From Sebastes aleutianus (lineage: Eukaryota > Chordata > Actinopteri > Perciformes > Sebastidae): a stretch of DNA of 64,000 nucleotides. A model generated the notes under the pieces. It saw nothing but the letters and a program-made list of their open reading frames with translations. It did no database searches and was not told the origin of the DNA. Of this stretch, positions 11,111 to 24,029 are shown one piece after another (the stretch's first letter is position 1; every line of letters starts with the position of its first letter). Position numbers and translations under genes: made by a program. The stretch covers positions 28,802,753 to 28,866,752 of the forward strand of contig CAKAKS010000068.1 of assembly GCA_916700875.1 (NCBI GenBank), written 5' to 3'.

Positions 11111-12427
11111 CTGTTCTCATACAACGTCCGTAGTTATACCTACGAAAAGTAATGCACTGTAATTCGTATAAATACCACAAAATCAATTTGTAATCGTGAA
11201 CCAGGAAGTATAAAGAGCAACAAACGCCCCCATTAGGAGACGGTCGGGGTGGATGAGAGGGTCAAAAGACACTGGACTTTCGTCCAGGAGACCGATGTTC
11301 ATGTCCCTGGTGAAACCAGAAGTCAACGTTGGTTTATTTGTCCCATACCTTCCGTACTTAAGTTACACCACCATAGTCATTTCAACCCAAACGTTGACTT
11401 ATTTGTTACGGAACTTTCGTACTTAAGTAACGTCACTTCCGAAGTTATTTTAATCCAAACGTTGATTTATTTGTTACGGAACTTTCGTATTTAAGTAACG
11501 TCACTTCTGAAGTTATTTTAATCCAAACGTTGACTTATTTGTCACTTAACTTTCGTACTTAAGTAACGTCACTTACGAAGTTATTTTAATCCAAACGTTG
11601 ACTTATTTGTCACTTAACTTTCGTACTTAAGTAACGTCACTTCTGAAGTTATTTTAATCCAAACGTTGACTTATTTGTCACTTAACTTTCGTACTTAAGT
11701 AACGTCACTTCCGAAGTTATTTTAATCCAAACGTTGATTTATTTGTTACGGAACTTTCGTATTTAAGTAACGTCACTTCTGAAGTTATTTTAATCCAAAC
11801 GTTGACTTATTTGTCACTTAACTTTCGTACTTAAGTAACGTCACTTACGAAGTTATTTTAATCCAAACGTTGACTTATTTGTCACTTAACTTTCGTACTT
11901 AAGTAACGTCACTTACGAAGTTATTTTAATCCAAACGTTGACTTATTTGTCACTTAACTTTCGTACTTAAGTAACGTCACTTCCGAAGTTATTTTAATCC
12001 AAACGTTGATTTATTTGTTACGGAACTTTCGTATTTAAGTAACGTCACTTCTGAAGTTATTTTAATCCAAACGTTGACTTATTTGTCACTTAACTTTCGT
12101 ACTTAAGTAACGTCACTTACGAAGTTATTTTAATCCAAACGTTGACTTATTTGTCACTTAACTTTCGTACTTAAGTAACGTCACTTCTGAAGTTATTTTA
12201 ATCCAAACGTTGACTTATTTGTTACGGAACTTTCGTAACCCAAACAAGTAGTTTTGTTGCCTAAACCTAACCAAGTGGTTTCCTGTGAAGACGGAAGTTT
12301 ATTTTGAAAAGACTGTATGCATGTAACGAGTGGAAATTGACACGTGTTGCTGGATATTCGTAGGAATACGTAAAAAAATGAGGAATAACTTTTCGTAAGA
12401 TATCACACAAAGCGTTGTATGAGGACA
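11111..12427. mobile_element. Inverted-repeat element carrying a 68-bp satellite
   Basis: The left end CTGTTCTCATACAACG and right end CGTTGTATGAGGACAT are imperfect inverted repeats. Just inside lie CGAAAAGTAATGC and, on the right, GGAATAACTTTTCG. The same ends are seen at 44330-44750 and, for the right end, at 38386-38653. The interior is mostly the satellite at 11317-12237. No transposase. Confidence 0.75.
11317..12237. repeat. 68-bp tandem repeat with 272-bp higher-order period
   Basis: The word ATCCAAACGTTGA (ACCC in the first copy) recurs at 11385, 11453, 11521 and so on to 12201, always 68 bp apart, giving 13 starts. Sub-types recur every fourth unit: the TTACGG/TATTT/TCTG variant at 11453, 11725 and 11997, and the TCACTT/TACG variant at 11521, 11793 and 12065. 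Each unit contains the palindrome ACTTAAGT. Related elements at 38386 and 44520 hold a single unit. Confidence 0.92.
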
Positions 12428-13219
12428 TATTGTATCACAAACTCAGCCTTAACATTTTAGCTTGTCTTCAAACGCTGATTTATTCTACTGGATACTAACG
12501 TGCAGAGCAGACTGGCAGGTAGCAGAATTCTTTTAAACATCTCTTACCAAGTTTCACTCTCACAAAACTCATGTTTTGCAGGACACAAACATGATTTCAC
12601 TTGGCGAGAAACAGAGCTGGCAAGCTAGCATGTTAAACCTGCCATGGGACTTTGACTTTAACACCAATGACTTCACTCATACTTGGTACCCTCGCCAAGC
12701 CCAAAGTCAGATCAAAAAGTATGTTATTAAAGCTGAAGCTTGTGTATGTCGCTCGAGTGTGCACATGTTAGAACAGAAGCAGTGTACTTACTGTTGCCAT
12801 ATTTTGGTGTTACTATGACTGTTTGGATGTAAATATACAGTAGAGAAGTGGATTAAGTTACAGGAGTGGTTTAGTATCTGCTAAAAGACGCCGTTCAATG
12901 TGAAAAGTGTTACGTGTTTGATCCTAAAAGGGCATATTTCGGGTGGAGTATCGCTTTAAGCTAGTAACAAAGGGCTTAGCGTCTCTGCTAACATATAATC
13001 AATGACCCTCGACACAGTCAGTGTGTGGTGGTGATATTTATCACAGATTTGTTGTCCTGAATGTTATGCAGTAAAATAAGAGGGTTGTGAGAGGAAAAAG
13101 GGGAAAAATAGGAATAAAATGCACATGTTACTATGAAGTTAATGATTTTAAATGGAGTTACATTTGGCGAGGAGATCATAACTCCATGTTTAGGATTTGA
13201 ACTTGACGTTAAGAAATTG
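12428..13219. other. Gene-free stretch
   Basis: No gene or clear repeat boundary seen. A frame at 12576-12818 matches nothing I know. Confidence 0.45.
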
Positions 13220-13600
13220 TTTGACATTTTGGGAAATACACATATTCACTATATTGCCAAGAGTTATATGAGAAGATTGATACCACTGTCATATCTGTCC
13301 GATTAATATGAAGCTAAAGCCAGGAGACAGTTAGCGTAGCTTAGCATTAAGACTGGCTCTATCCATAGGTAACAAAATCACCTCTAAAGGTGTATCTCAT
13401 TTATTTAATCTGTACATAAACCAAAAGGTAAAAGTGACAAGTTATGTTTTTTACAAGGGGGTTATGTGACGGACTAATTCTTGGCGGGCACAGTGATTTC
13501 TTGGAGTTGCTGCCAAGAAATAGTCTGGCACATAGCCCCCGTAAAACCATAACTTCTCTTTTGTACACTTTGATTTCCGTATTTATTAGCCAAAATGTCA
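13220..13600. repeat. Dispersed fish repeat with strong hairpin
   Basis: The left part (TGGGAAATACACATATTC ... GAAGCTAAAGCCAGGAGAC) recurs at 55715-55930. The right part folds: 13439-13484 (AAGTTATG...GACTAATTCTTGG) pairs with 13513-13555 (CCAAGAAATAGTC...CATAACTT) across a 28-base loop. Confidence 0.7.
13582..13587 (-). promoter_or_regulatory. Candidate dpf1 poly(A) signal
   Basis: AATAAA on the minus strand, the first exact hexamer I find downstream of the dpf1 stop codon, giving a 3' UTR of about 1.5 kb. A second lies at 13400-13405. Both fall in the dispersed repeat at 13220-13600, so the dpf1 3' end may have been taken from a transposable element. Unproven. Confidence 0.3.
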
Positions 13601-15115
13601 AACAAAGTCTTAAACACTTGCTGGTCTTGACTCAGAACTTCAGTGCCAAGACTTGAGGCTTGTGACTTGCAAAACAATGACTTTGTCAGAATGCCTGAAC
13701 AGGTAAATGCTGACTTTCCTTACATTCACATCACCTCAAATCCTCTTAACAGATACCACCTAGCATGGAGCCGGCTACAATTACTGTAGTACTCAGATAA
13801 ACTCACACAAACAGACACACAGGCACACACACAGAGTTTAAAACACACCCAGTTTTGGCCAAAATAGTTCATATCACAAACACATTATTGCGAATTAAGT
13901 GTGCTTTCTTTTCAATTTCAATTAAAAGTCTTTTTAAAATAACAACATGCAAATGAAAAAAAAACAATAAAATAAAAAAGGAATCATAAAAAAGACGTTT
14001 TTAGGCCTCAGCATGGGCCGCACAAAGTTCTGCATTGTCCACACATCAATCCTACATTCTTAACACACAGATAATACACACCAAGCACCAGGAGCGTTTC
14101 AGTCTCACGTTGGCTTCACAGTCATTGTTTCATAGAAGGGAGGGCGATTTAAAGGTCAGGTAAAGGATTTGTGAGCGATGCTAAGCCTAAGTTGTCATTT
14201 TTAAATACACTGTTTGATCAGAGATAGCTGATTAGAGAAAAATCCATCTCCCCTCTCATCCGAGGATCACATCCGAACACAATAAAACCTCCGGTGTCAA
14301 TCCCAAAAAAATGCATCATTAATTTGTGGAAACCCCATGCAAGGAGAGAGGACGCGGTGAGGTCAAAGATGTGTCTTGTTGAGTTCCCGACCAGATGCTC
14401 ATTGTTTTGCCAGTGAGAGGAGTTTTGAAGTAAATGGAGAATCAGTTTGAATTCTGTACAATTCACTCCCCTTTGAAACAGGGCAGCGAGTCCTGCAGAC
14501 AAATAGTGGAGCAGAGTTCAGTGTCTCAGCTCTGCTGTACAGGGTAAAGGACAGAGGGAGTAAATGAAATTTTGGTTAGGTGTATATTTCACAGTTGGCT
14601 AACACTGAAACCTACTGCTCCATGGTTATCCAGGGTCTTCCAAGCCCTGTCCTCGGCCTAACACCTATCCATCTTATTAATTCTCTCTTACTACTTGACT
14701 GAGTTGCAGCTGAAGATCATTAGGGCTCTTCCGAGGGCCCTTAAGAGGGTTCCTGTGGAGTAGTATGCCTCTGAAGTGCCCTTGGCAGGCTGGAGTGTGT
14801 GTCTCGCTAGCAAACTTATTGCCAGCTGATGAATTCCTCTGCAGTGTTGTTCGGGAAGGTGGTGGTCGGGGGGGGTCAGGTCAAGCATCAGGGAATGTGG
14901 TGAGTGACACATGAGGACGGACGTTGGTTTGCCGCTGGTTCAAGAATGGTTGCAGCGCTGTGGGTGCCGAAGGTCACTAGGACGGATTGTAGAGGAAGTG
15001 GCGGCGAGTAGATCAGAGGAGGAGGAGGGGGGGCAGCTGAGGCACAGAGAGGGGTGACGAAGAGGTGGTTTGGGAGAGGATGAAGGGCCGAGAGGATGAG
15101 GCGCAGCTCTGCAGA
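13601..15115 (-). other. Probable 3' UTR of dpf1
   Basis: Non-coding sequence directly downstream of the stop codon at 15116-15118, with no acceptor or other gene seen. Its extent depends on which poly(A) signal is used. Confidence 0.4.
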
Positions 15116-15186
15116 TTAAGTGAGGGTGATGTAGGCTGAGGCCTTCTCCTTCAGGTGTCTCAGACACAGATGGCAGCTCCAGCTCC
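15116..15186 (-). CDS. dpf1: dpf1 terminal coding exon
   Basis: 71 nt, residues 349-370 then TAA at 15116-15118: [22 protein letters not shown]. The last two PHD2 cysteines are C352 and C355. The AYITLT end is the DPF1 C-terminus. The acceptor (GTTGTTAG) directly follows a (TG)15 run in the transcript, with no normal pyrimidine tract. Confidence 0.97.
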
Positions 15187-15191
15187 CTAAC

Positions 15192-15225
<34 letters not shown>

Positions 15226-17927
15226 GAGTACATCACACATCGGAAGTTCAATCACTGCTATTGTAAAGCCTGGTGGATTAATCCCTCATTTCAGACAGAG
15301 CGTTAAGTAATACTGTAAATTAAAGCTCCATGTTAAAACACCACATGCTGTGCTTGTGGATTGCGGATGCAGGGGATTTGACAACTAGTTGGGTTTGGAT
15401 TTGAGCGTGGGATTTGTGACATTAATTAAACATCGACTTGAGATGGATGCTAAAATGAATACTCTCAGTGTACGAAGACCCCTGCTGCATTACGCCTAAA
15501 GGTGTTCACAGTATGTATAAAAATATACGTCCATGTGAGAACGGCGTCAGGTCTCTGCTTGAGATTAAACCTAAAATAACTGACTGCTGCTGAATCTCAA
15601 AACTGTTTCATGTAAATCAAAAGCGTTTGCATGTGTGGGCAGAGCATGACACTGTTAGTGAGTGTTGAACACAAGTGCCACTGCTACTGTATGTTCAGCC
15701 AAGTGACACTTTTGCCATGGAAACAGATTATCTTTTTCTACTACTCATTTCCATGACAACAACGCCATCAAACATCCTGATGCAGCCATCTTGTGTGTGT
15801 AGTAGGGTTTAATTTGAACAGATGTACCTGCTCCATTTCCGTGATGATGGCCACACTATCAGGGCCGTTAGATGTTCCCACAAAGAGATGCAGATTCATA
15901 ATGAGTCCTGAGGGTTAAATTCTTGTTTTATTTTCAATACCTAATGTCAGCAGAGGGATAGATTGACTGTTTTGACTGCAGGTTTCACTCCTCACTGTGA
16001 TTGTCTTCAGACAGTTAAGTCTGTACAAACAAAAGTGTTCTCAGATGAGTTTCCTTGGGCTGTGCTGTGACCAAATACAGGTTCACAAGTCCTTCATATG
16101 AACTCCAAGTGTGCAGTATCTCTTGATTATAATGCTTGTATTCATTAGTGCTGTACCCAAATATTCAACTATTCGGTTATTTGTTCGTTTGGTAGTTAAT
16201 AGATTTTTAATTTTGGTATTCGGTGATTTGTTGTTGTTGTTTCTTTAACCCCTCAGGATTACAAACATGCTTAAAACATACCAGACCTTTTGGAAAATGC
16301 CTCTTATTCAATAACAAATAACAATACAAAAATCGTCTACTAGAATAACAGAATCCTTAAAAATGAACGCCTTTAATTAAACCTAAAGACACGTGTTGCA
16401 GCGCTATGCTGTCCATCTCAGCTGAGAATGGAAAAATTGAAAAAACGGGCCAAGAGCCCTCATCGCCGTTGCTTATGTCGAAACGAAACACGAAAGGGAG
16501 GAAGCCTCCACAGGCTGCATTATACACGGACCACTGCCCGGATTGAGGGTTTCAGGGGGAGAGGGCTCGCAAACAGGACTTTGAGGTACGTCTACACTCG
16601 CACACACAGAGGGATGAGGAGAGGAGACGCTTAGCACGGACACAACAGCCTCAAAACGGCGCCGTTTAGCGGGAGAGGGCCCGTAAGACGCTGTGCACGG
16701 ACAGAGGCGGGTGTGCCTGTCCACAGAAGGCGTAAAAACAAAACTCGTGGACTCATCATGACACATTTTTGATCAAAAAAGCATGTGTGGGGGAAGCTTC
16801 TGATTATGTGACAGAGGAATTGTGCTGCTTTAATGACAAGTCCGTGCTGCCTACTAACCGTGAGGTTAAAGCGTGGGTTTGTTTTCCTTTTATAACCCAC
16901 ACCCACCCACCCTGTTACGATAGCCAATTCGCACCGCCCGACCACCAAAAATATGCGTTAATCAACCACCGACCGACCCGGAAACCGCCAACTTTATGCT
17001 GAGGTCTGAGACAAGGACAGAGACAAGCGGACTCACTGACATACGTGAAATGACCACGACCTCTTGACAGCGCATTACGCAATATTTTCTCGTAGGAAAA
17101 GTTCACCTGCGGTCTCCAGGGCTTTGAATATTCGCTTTTGATTACTACCAAAGCCCTGCAGCCCAAAAAATGGTATTCTGGACAGCCCTAGTATTCTTCT
17201 TATCGTTATACATACCCTCTGGTGGTTCAGACATGGGAGGACTCAGACAGTACATGTGGTAGCCTCTGTCACAATCATCACAGAACAACAGCTGGTCCTA
17301 GAACAGAGGAGAACATTCACATAAACAGATGTTCTTATGTGGGATGTGAAAGGACACAACAGCATGAATGTAATGTGTATAGTGCTTGAAGATATAATTC
17401 AAAGGGTTGAGGTGTGTTATACATATCCTTTGGTTGTTTTTAAATTGTGAATCCAAATATCTATTTGAAACGTTGTTAACCATGTGGACTTTTATTTTGT
17501 TGGATAGTAATAATAAAAAAAAAAAAGAGAGAATCAACAACTTCCCTTCACAGATATTTATTCTCGTAAAGGCTAGAAACAATAATAACCTGCACTGTGA
17601 CTTTATTATACCTGCTTACTCTTCAGGGATTTAAAAAAACAGGTAGACATCTATGTATCTTTGAAACTCTCTCACGGGCCGGTTTCATCCCAGTGGGACC
17701 AATTGGGCAACAGTATAGCCCAGTGGTCAACCTTCAGCCTGAGGGATCAAACCTTTATGCACTCTGAGAGCAGCCAGTGAATCTAAATTAGCTCCTGGAG
17801 AACGTGGATTCCCTTAAGGATAAATATCAGTATCCCCTAAACTTGCTCTAGCTATAAAATACTGTATAAAACCTAAATTTATGCAAGAAGGTTTTCTAGC
17901 ATTATGTACTACAGTATGTTATATGTG

Positions 17928-17968
<41 letters not shown>

Positions 17969-18154
17969 GCAGCCACATGTGTTCAGAGTTAGCATGTAGT
18001 ATAAAGTGAGATCCTACGTCGTTCTCAGAGGTGCCACACAGACTGCAGGACTTGCACTCGATGCACTGCCAGCGATAAGTCCTCACCGCAGCCGTCATGT
18101 TCACTGTGAACTGCAGACAGGACGGGTGGCCTGAGTGCACACACACACGCACAC

Positions 18155-18216
<62 letters not shown>

Positions 18217-18423
18217 GCACACGCCCACACAACGTTTTTCACCAGGGCTTTCTGTATTTTGAGGACAGTGATCCATCATCTACCTATTCTATCTATACGT
18301 CAGCTCCGTACGGGTGATTTATTTATATTTGAGGGGGAAACAATGGTGTGTTACAGATGTGAACATTACTTGAGATAGCTGACAGAATTTTTGGACAGCA
18401 TTTTTTCCTGTATTCAACATAGA

Positions 18424-18456
<33 letters not shown>

Positions 18457-21400
18457 TGGACGTTGCGTCTGCACTTCCTCCCACTGTTCAAAAGTGAAGC
18501 CAAAATATCCCGGATACGGGCAAGGAGGGTGAAAAGAGGAGATGTCACGCGTCGTCATCGGGGTACAACACATGCGGAGTCTGCACTCGCCGAAATTGAG
18601 CCAATAGCAATGCGCGACCGCAGCTCCAGTTACATACCCGCATGTCTCATACCCCAAGACCCCAAGACCCGTGTCCCATTCTCTTTCAATAAGCCTTGGA
18701 TACAGGGGCTGCTAATCTTGAGATTTTAACTTCATTTGGAGCCAGAGTCTGTGCAGTAGTGATCGGGGAGGCTGGAGCCGCGGTATCGAGGTCCTGCCGG
18801 AGCCAATCAGGAGCCGAGCACGGCTGCAGCTTGTTAGCGTTAGCCACCTAGCTGCTCCATTAGCACCACGATAGCTGTTTGGCTAGAAAGACACAACAAA
18901 TAAGGGATAATGTACAGCGATTCAGTCATTGTTGTGGAATAAACCACTACTGAAGTGGTTTATTTCACAACAATGACCCGCTAGCTGTACATTATCCCGC
19001 TTAGTACACGGCTGCTTACTGAAGAAATCAATAATTTGACACAAAAATGGTCTGCCAGAGTCCGACATCAGAACTACGCCCATAGCGACGGTCTGTTATA
19101 CATAGCAACGGTCTGCTATAAAGAAATAACAGACCGTAGAACGCTGTGATTGACCAATCAGAATCGAGTATTCAACAAAGCCGTATAATAACTAACCATA
19201 ATATCTCTATAATTACATTTATGATCAAATCTTCTATTGCACAGACTGGTGACGGTTATGGAAAGTTAAAGTTACATCTCCTCTCGTACGATTCCCAAGC
19301 CTCCGGCTCCACGACTACTTCACTCAGAGCAGCTGTCAATCACAGCTGTCAATCATGGCGTCTCAACCCCTTTTTATAGCATAAAATAACTAATTAAAAC
19401 CAAACTTATCATAAAAATGAACACTTGGAACACATTTATTTCAGTCATCTGAGAAAAATTCTACCATAAGCTTACTGTTGATTTTATTTTGAGAACTACA
19501 AAAATATGTTGGAATTTCAATAACAAATTCCAGATGTAACATGACAATAGATTGTCCTTTTCCACTGTAGTCCACTTCCCTGCCATTATCTCTCCATTAT
19601 CTTTCCCTGGTACTTGCTGTTACATGATCACGACAATAGAAAGTTATGTCATCCTCACGTCTCGACCTTCGTTTGCCTTCTTTGTGAGTGGTTATAAAGA
19701 TGAGGACCATACCAATGTTTTGCATGCTGCAGCCCATTCACTACAAATCACGTACATCTTTTAAGTTCTTTATTTTTCAGATGAAAAAAAAAAAACAGGT
19801 GAAGAAAAAATATGTATACAGTACATGCAATCAAGTAATAAGTACACAGATTCTGCACCATATACACTGCAATCTCTGCATGTATACATATAACCAGAAT
19901 ATACAAGCACATCCAACAAACCAAAAACAAATGGGTTTATAATGGGAAAATAATAATACAACCATGTTTTAAAAAAATCATACTTGAAGTCTACTCTTTA
20001 CTGTTGGCCATTCACAACCACAATACACACTAAAGGAGACCGTTCTAAGCTCCCTGCAGCACATTGGACACGGTTTCAAAAAGAAGAAATAGACAATGGT
20101 TTATATCACAATTGTAAAGTAGGTTGTTGTACAACAAGCCGGGATTGAAAGGAGTGCAGCAAACAACATTCTGAACAATTTTGTGTTTTTTTTTGTGGTC
20201 AGACAAGAAGGTCACACCAAGATTACATTTTATTGAATTCATTCATATTTAAATGCCAAGGAATGTCTTTTACATGGCCACTTTAAAGGGATAGTTTGGC
20301 TGTTTTGAAGAGGGGTTGTTTGAGGTATTATTTATCCATAGTCAGTGTATTACCTACAGTAGATGGCGGTCGGCATGCCCCCAGTTTGAAGAAGCAGACA
20401 AGAGTATCGACACGGGAGCGCTGCTGTGGACGCGGCCGGCAGCAAAACGCATTTTAGCCACCTAAAAGAAAGCCTCACCTTAAACAATATCGGTTTAAGT
20501 GTACGGCGCTATATATATATATTTTCACCGCTTTACCTTGCCGTCAGCCCTTTCCGACGGGGAACTGAAGCTGTTGTGTCCATCTATGCTCTTTCCAAAG
20601 CCACCAGACTCCATTGAAAAAAAAACATTGATTTTACCTTGCTGAACATGGGAGTTGCTGGTCTACCGCTGCCTCGATTGGTTAGGTTGTTTGTGTCATT
20701 GTGTGACTTTGGTGAATCTGAACTAACACACTAAGTCACACAATAACAAACAATCATGGTAGCGGTAGACCAGCAAGTCCTGTGTTCTGCAAGGTAAAAT
20801 TACTGTGTTTTTCAATGGAGTCTGGTTGCTTTGGCGAGAGCACGGATAACGACTTCAGTTCCCCGTCGGAAACGTAGACTGTATAGCTGTCTCTCTCGGC
20901 AAGGTAAACTGGTGAAAGTATTCTATTCTATATTAAATATAGCGTACTTAAACTGATATTGATTTTTTTAGGTGGGCCTTTCGTTCAAATGGCTAAAATA
21001 TACGTTTTGCTGCCGACCCCGTCCACAGCAGTACATTGCTTTGCTACTGTGTCGGTACACCTGTCTGTTTCTCCAAACTGGGGGCGTGCCGACCGTCATG
21101 TACTGTAGGTAATACACTGACTATGGATAAGTACCTCATACAACCCCACTTTGAAACACCCAAACTATCCCTTTAAATGAAAATAAGTGCCAGCGTGAAA
21201 GTTCATTCCTGACTTTGGAAACAGTAGTTTGAGCCAGAGTGTTTATGCACTTCTGACGTACTGCAGAGCATGTATCATCATATTTATTGCATATACTGGG
21301 AGCTATATGCAATTTGTTAAATATCTAAAATTGTATCTCATGTGATTTATCTATTTGATATTCTTGATATTGTACAAAACTTTACAAAATTCAAAATCCT

Positions 21401-23997
21401 GTTCCCGACTATGTTTATAGTGTTACCATTCATGACAGATGGATTATATTGTATATAGAATATCACTTTATTAATAGGTGTTGATGATTTCAAAATAGGG
21501 TTTTAAAGTGGATTTAAAGCACCAACAGATGTGTGTTTGAGAAAAGAGAAGATTTTTGTACATTTTACATTATAGCCACTGTTTTCCAAAGCATGTCATA
21601 TTGTTTACGAAGTTTTTTTTTTACGCGTTTTCTACCTTTCAGGCAGCCAAGGGTTTCTGTTCCTGAAGGAAAATCAACTTGCAGAGAATAACTTCACAGT
21701 GGAGTTCATGTTTGCTTTTTCTATAAGTTGTTACTGAAAGGTAACGCAGTGCAGACTTTTCAAATTAACCTGCACTTACAACTACTGCAACATAAGTTAC
21801 ACAAATAAGGCATGAATGTCATTTTTATGTAGGGTGGCCTTTAAGGACAATAAGTCCCCAAAGTAACACCTTTAATTACCAATCATTCAAATTTAACAGA
21901 TATCTAGGTTAGTGTTAATTTAATTGCTAAAAGTCACAGATGGTGTGAGGTGATGCTACTTTAACGTTTGTGAGTTAGCATTTGTACCATTAGCATTAAC
22001 TACCAGTTAAGTTAAATTTAATCTTTGCATTTTTATGTGGACAACCGTTGCTGCTTTCACCGTATTTTGTCCTTCAGGGCCGCCATAGTTAAAAACAAAA
22101 GGCTATGAGTTTCAAGTCTCTGCAAATTGGTTTTCAAATTGTAGTAAACAATGTAAACCACTGGCTGCTTGGAAGGTGAGAAAATGCCTCAAAAATCTAA
22201 AACATTACAGCAAATGTCTATTAGTAAGTATACTGTACATGATTTGTAGTAGATGGGCTAAAACAAAACAAAAAAACACTGGTATGGTCCATCCATTTTA
22301 AGCGTAACAGGAATCGAAACTTGCATTTATTTATATACGAAATCTATACTCAACAAATGAAACACTTTGTGCATCAACAGAGGACCGCCTTCCTCCTGCC
22401 AATCATCCCCTTCAGCGGTGCCCTACCTGAGCGTCCACAGTCCGCACAAGAGATAAGGTCTTCAGGACAGCCCGTCTTCTTTGAGCCTCCGAGGCAGAAG
22501 TCGCAGTAGCCGTTGGCGATCACTGAGCCGTCTGGCGCTTTCTTGGCTGGAAGGAGAAGAAGAAAAGAGAGGCAGGTAAGGAAAAGTGGGACTTCAGTTT
22601 ACTCCGACCTGGGCTCTTAGAAAAGGAGGATGAAGAGCAAAGTGTAAACTCATAAGTCAGTGTCTCTAGACAGGGGAGAGGGGGAAGACTGTAAAAGTAA
22701 TGGCATGTTTCCACCAAGCAGTTCAGTCCAGCTCAGTTTATTACACATTAGAACGGTTATTTTTATGTTTCCATTAGAAAAAAGTTGCGGATGGTACCAA
22801 TAGAACTCTATTCTACCACCGTGGCCGAGGTTCCAAGCGAGCTGAGCCGTTACTAGAACGTGGAGTCAAAACACTGCAGACGACTGATTGGTCAGGAAGA
22901 ATCGTCACTAGCGCGACCCAGGCGATCTGGCACATACCCGCCATTTTTATATAACCAATCTACCGTCAATAGTGACTGCAAAACTACACCGCACACTACG
23001 CCGTACAATTAACAAAGTGCAGACGTTACTATCCGCAGTGGAAACGCGACTAGAGAAAATGACCTCGTACCAAAAGTGAGTCGAGTTGAGCAGAGCCGTA
23101 CCATGCAGGGCAAACACGGCTTAAAGGACCAGTGTAACACTTAGGAGGATCTATTGGCAGAAATCAAATATAATATTAATACGTATGTTTTCTTTAGTGT
23201 ATAATCACCTGAAAAAAATAAGAATTGTGTTTTTGTTACCTTAAAATGAGCCGTTTATATCTACATATGGAGCAGGATCTCTTCACGGAGTCTGCCATGT
23301 TGCTGCAGTAGCCCAGAACGGACAAACTAACCACTATTAACCATTTCTGCTTGGGCCGGAGTCGAAAATGTTACTCGCTCCCGTCGCCGCTGCTCTCTCT
23401 CTCTCTTGCTTCATCACTCACTTCCTACTTACACACACACACTCTACACACTGGCTCTGCTGCAAATTGCTCAAGAGGGCCATTTGCGTTTTTGCGTCGG
23501 CCACCGTAGCTCTCCAACACACTTGGCACATGGGATAGGCTTCAGTTAGTTGCAATCTCATTACCTCACCGCTAGATACTGCCAGATCACACCGCCTAAA
23601 CACAGGACCTTCACCAAGGTGTGCTGAGAGAGACAAAACATCGTCGACAGAGTATTGTACTGACAGTGAGTGATTAGAGGTAAAATGTTGAGATGTAAAA
23701 CAAAGAAGACGACGAAAGGAGATCTGTAACTAAAGTCCCTGTTGCCAGACTGTGCACCGTCCCAGCTGGGCACATCGCGCCGTCTATCTCTCTCTCCTTT
23801 TCCATCTGTTTGCTTTGGTAAAAACAAGCAACGGTGCAGCCCGGCGCTGGAGCCTGGGATTCACCAAACCCCGGCTCACCCAGGAAATGGTAGCAGGGTG
23901 GGAGACGGGGAGGGGGAGGCATAGAGAGGGACGTCTGCTGGAAGCCCCTGGGGTCTGGTAAATATTTTCAGGAGTGGAGGAGGAGGAGGAAGAGGAG

Positions 23998-24029
<32 letters not shown>

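Noticed and set aside
11317..12237. Regularly spaced 68-bp units resembling a CRISPR array
   Set aside because: Units are contiguous satellite copies without unique spacers, in a vertebrate genome.
16428..17166. Several 70-105-residue frames on both strands
   Set aside because: They fall inside the hAT-type element at 16146-17190 and show no transposase motifs.
18018..18279. Frames of repeated TH or CV residues
   Set aside because: Translations of the CA array; only the dpf1 exon within them is real.
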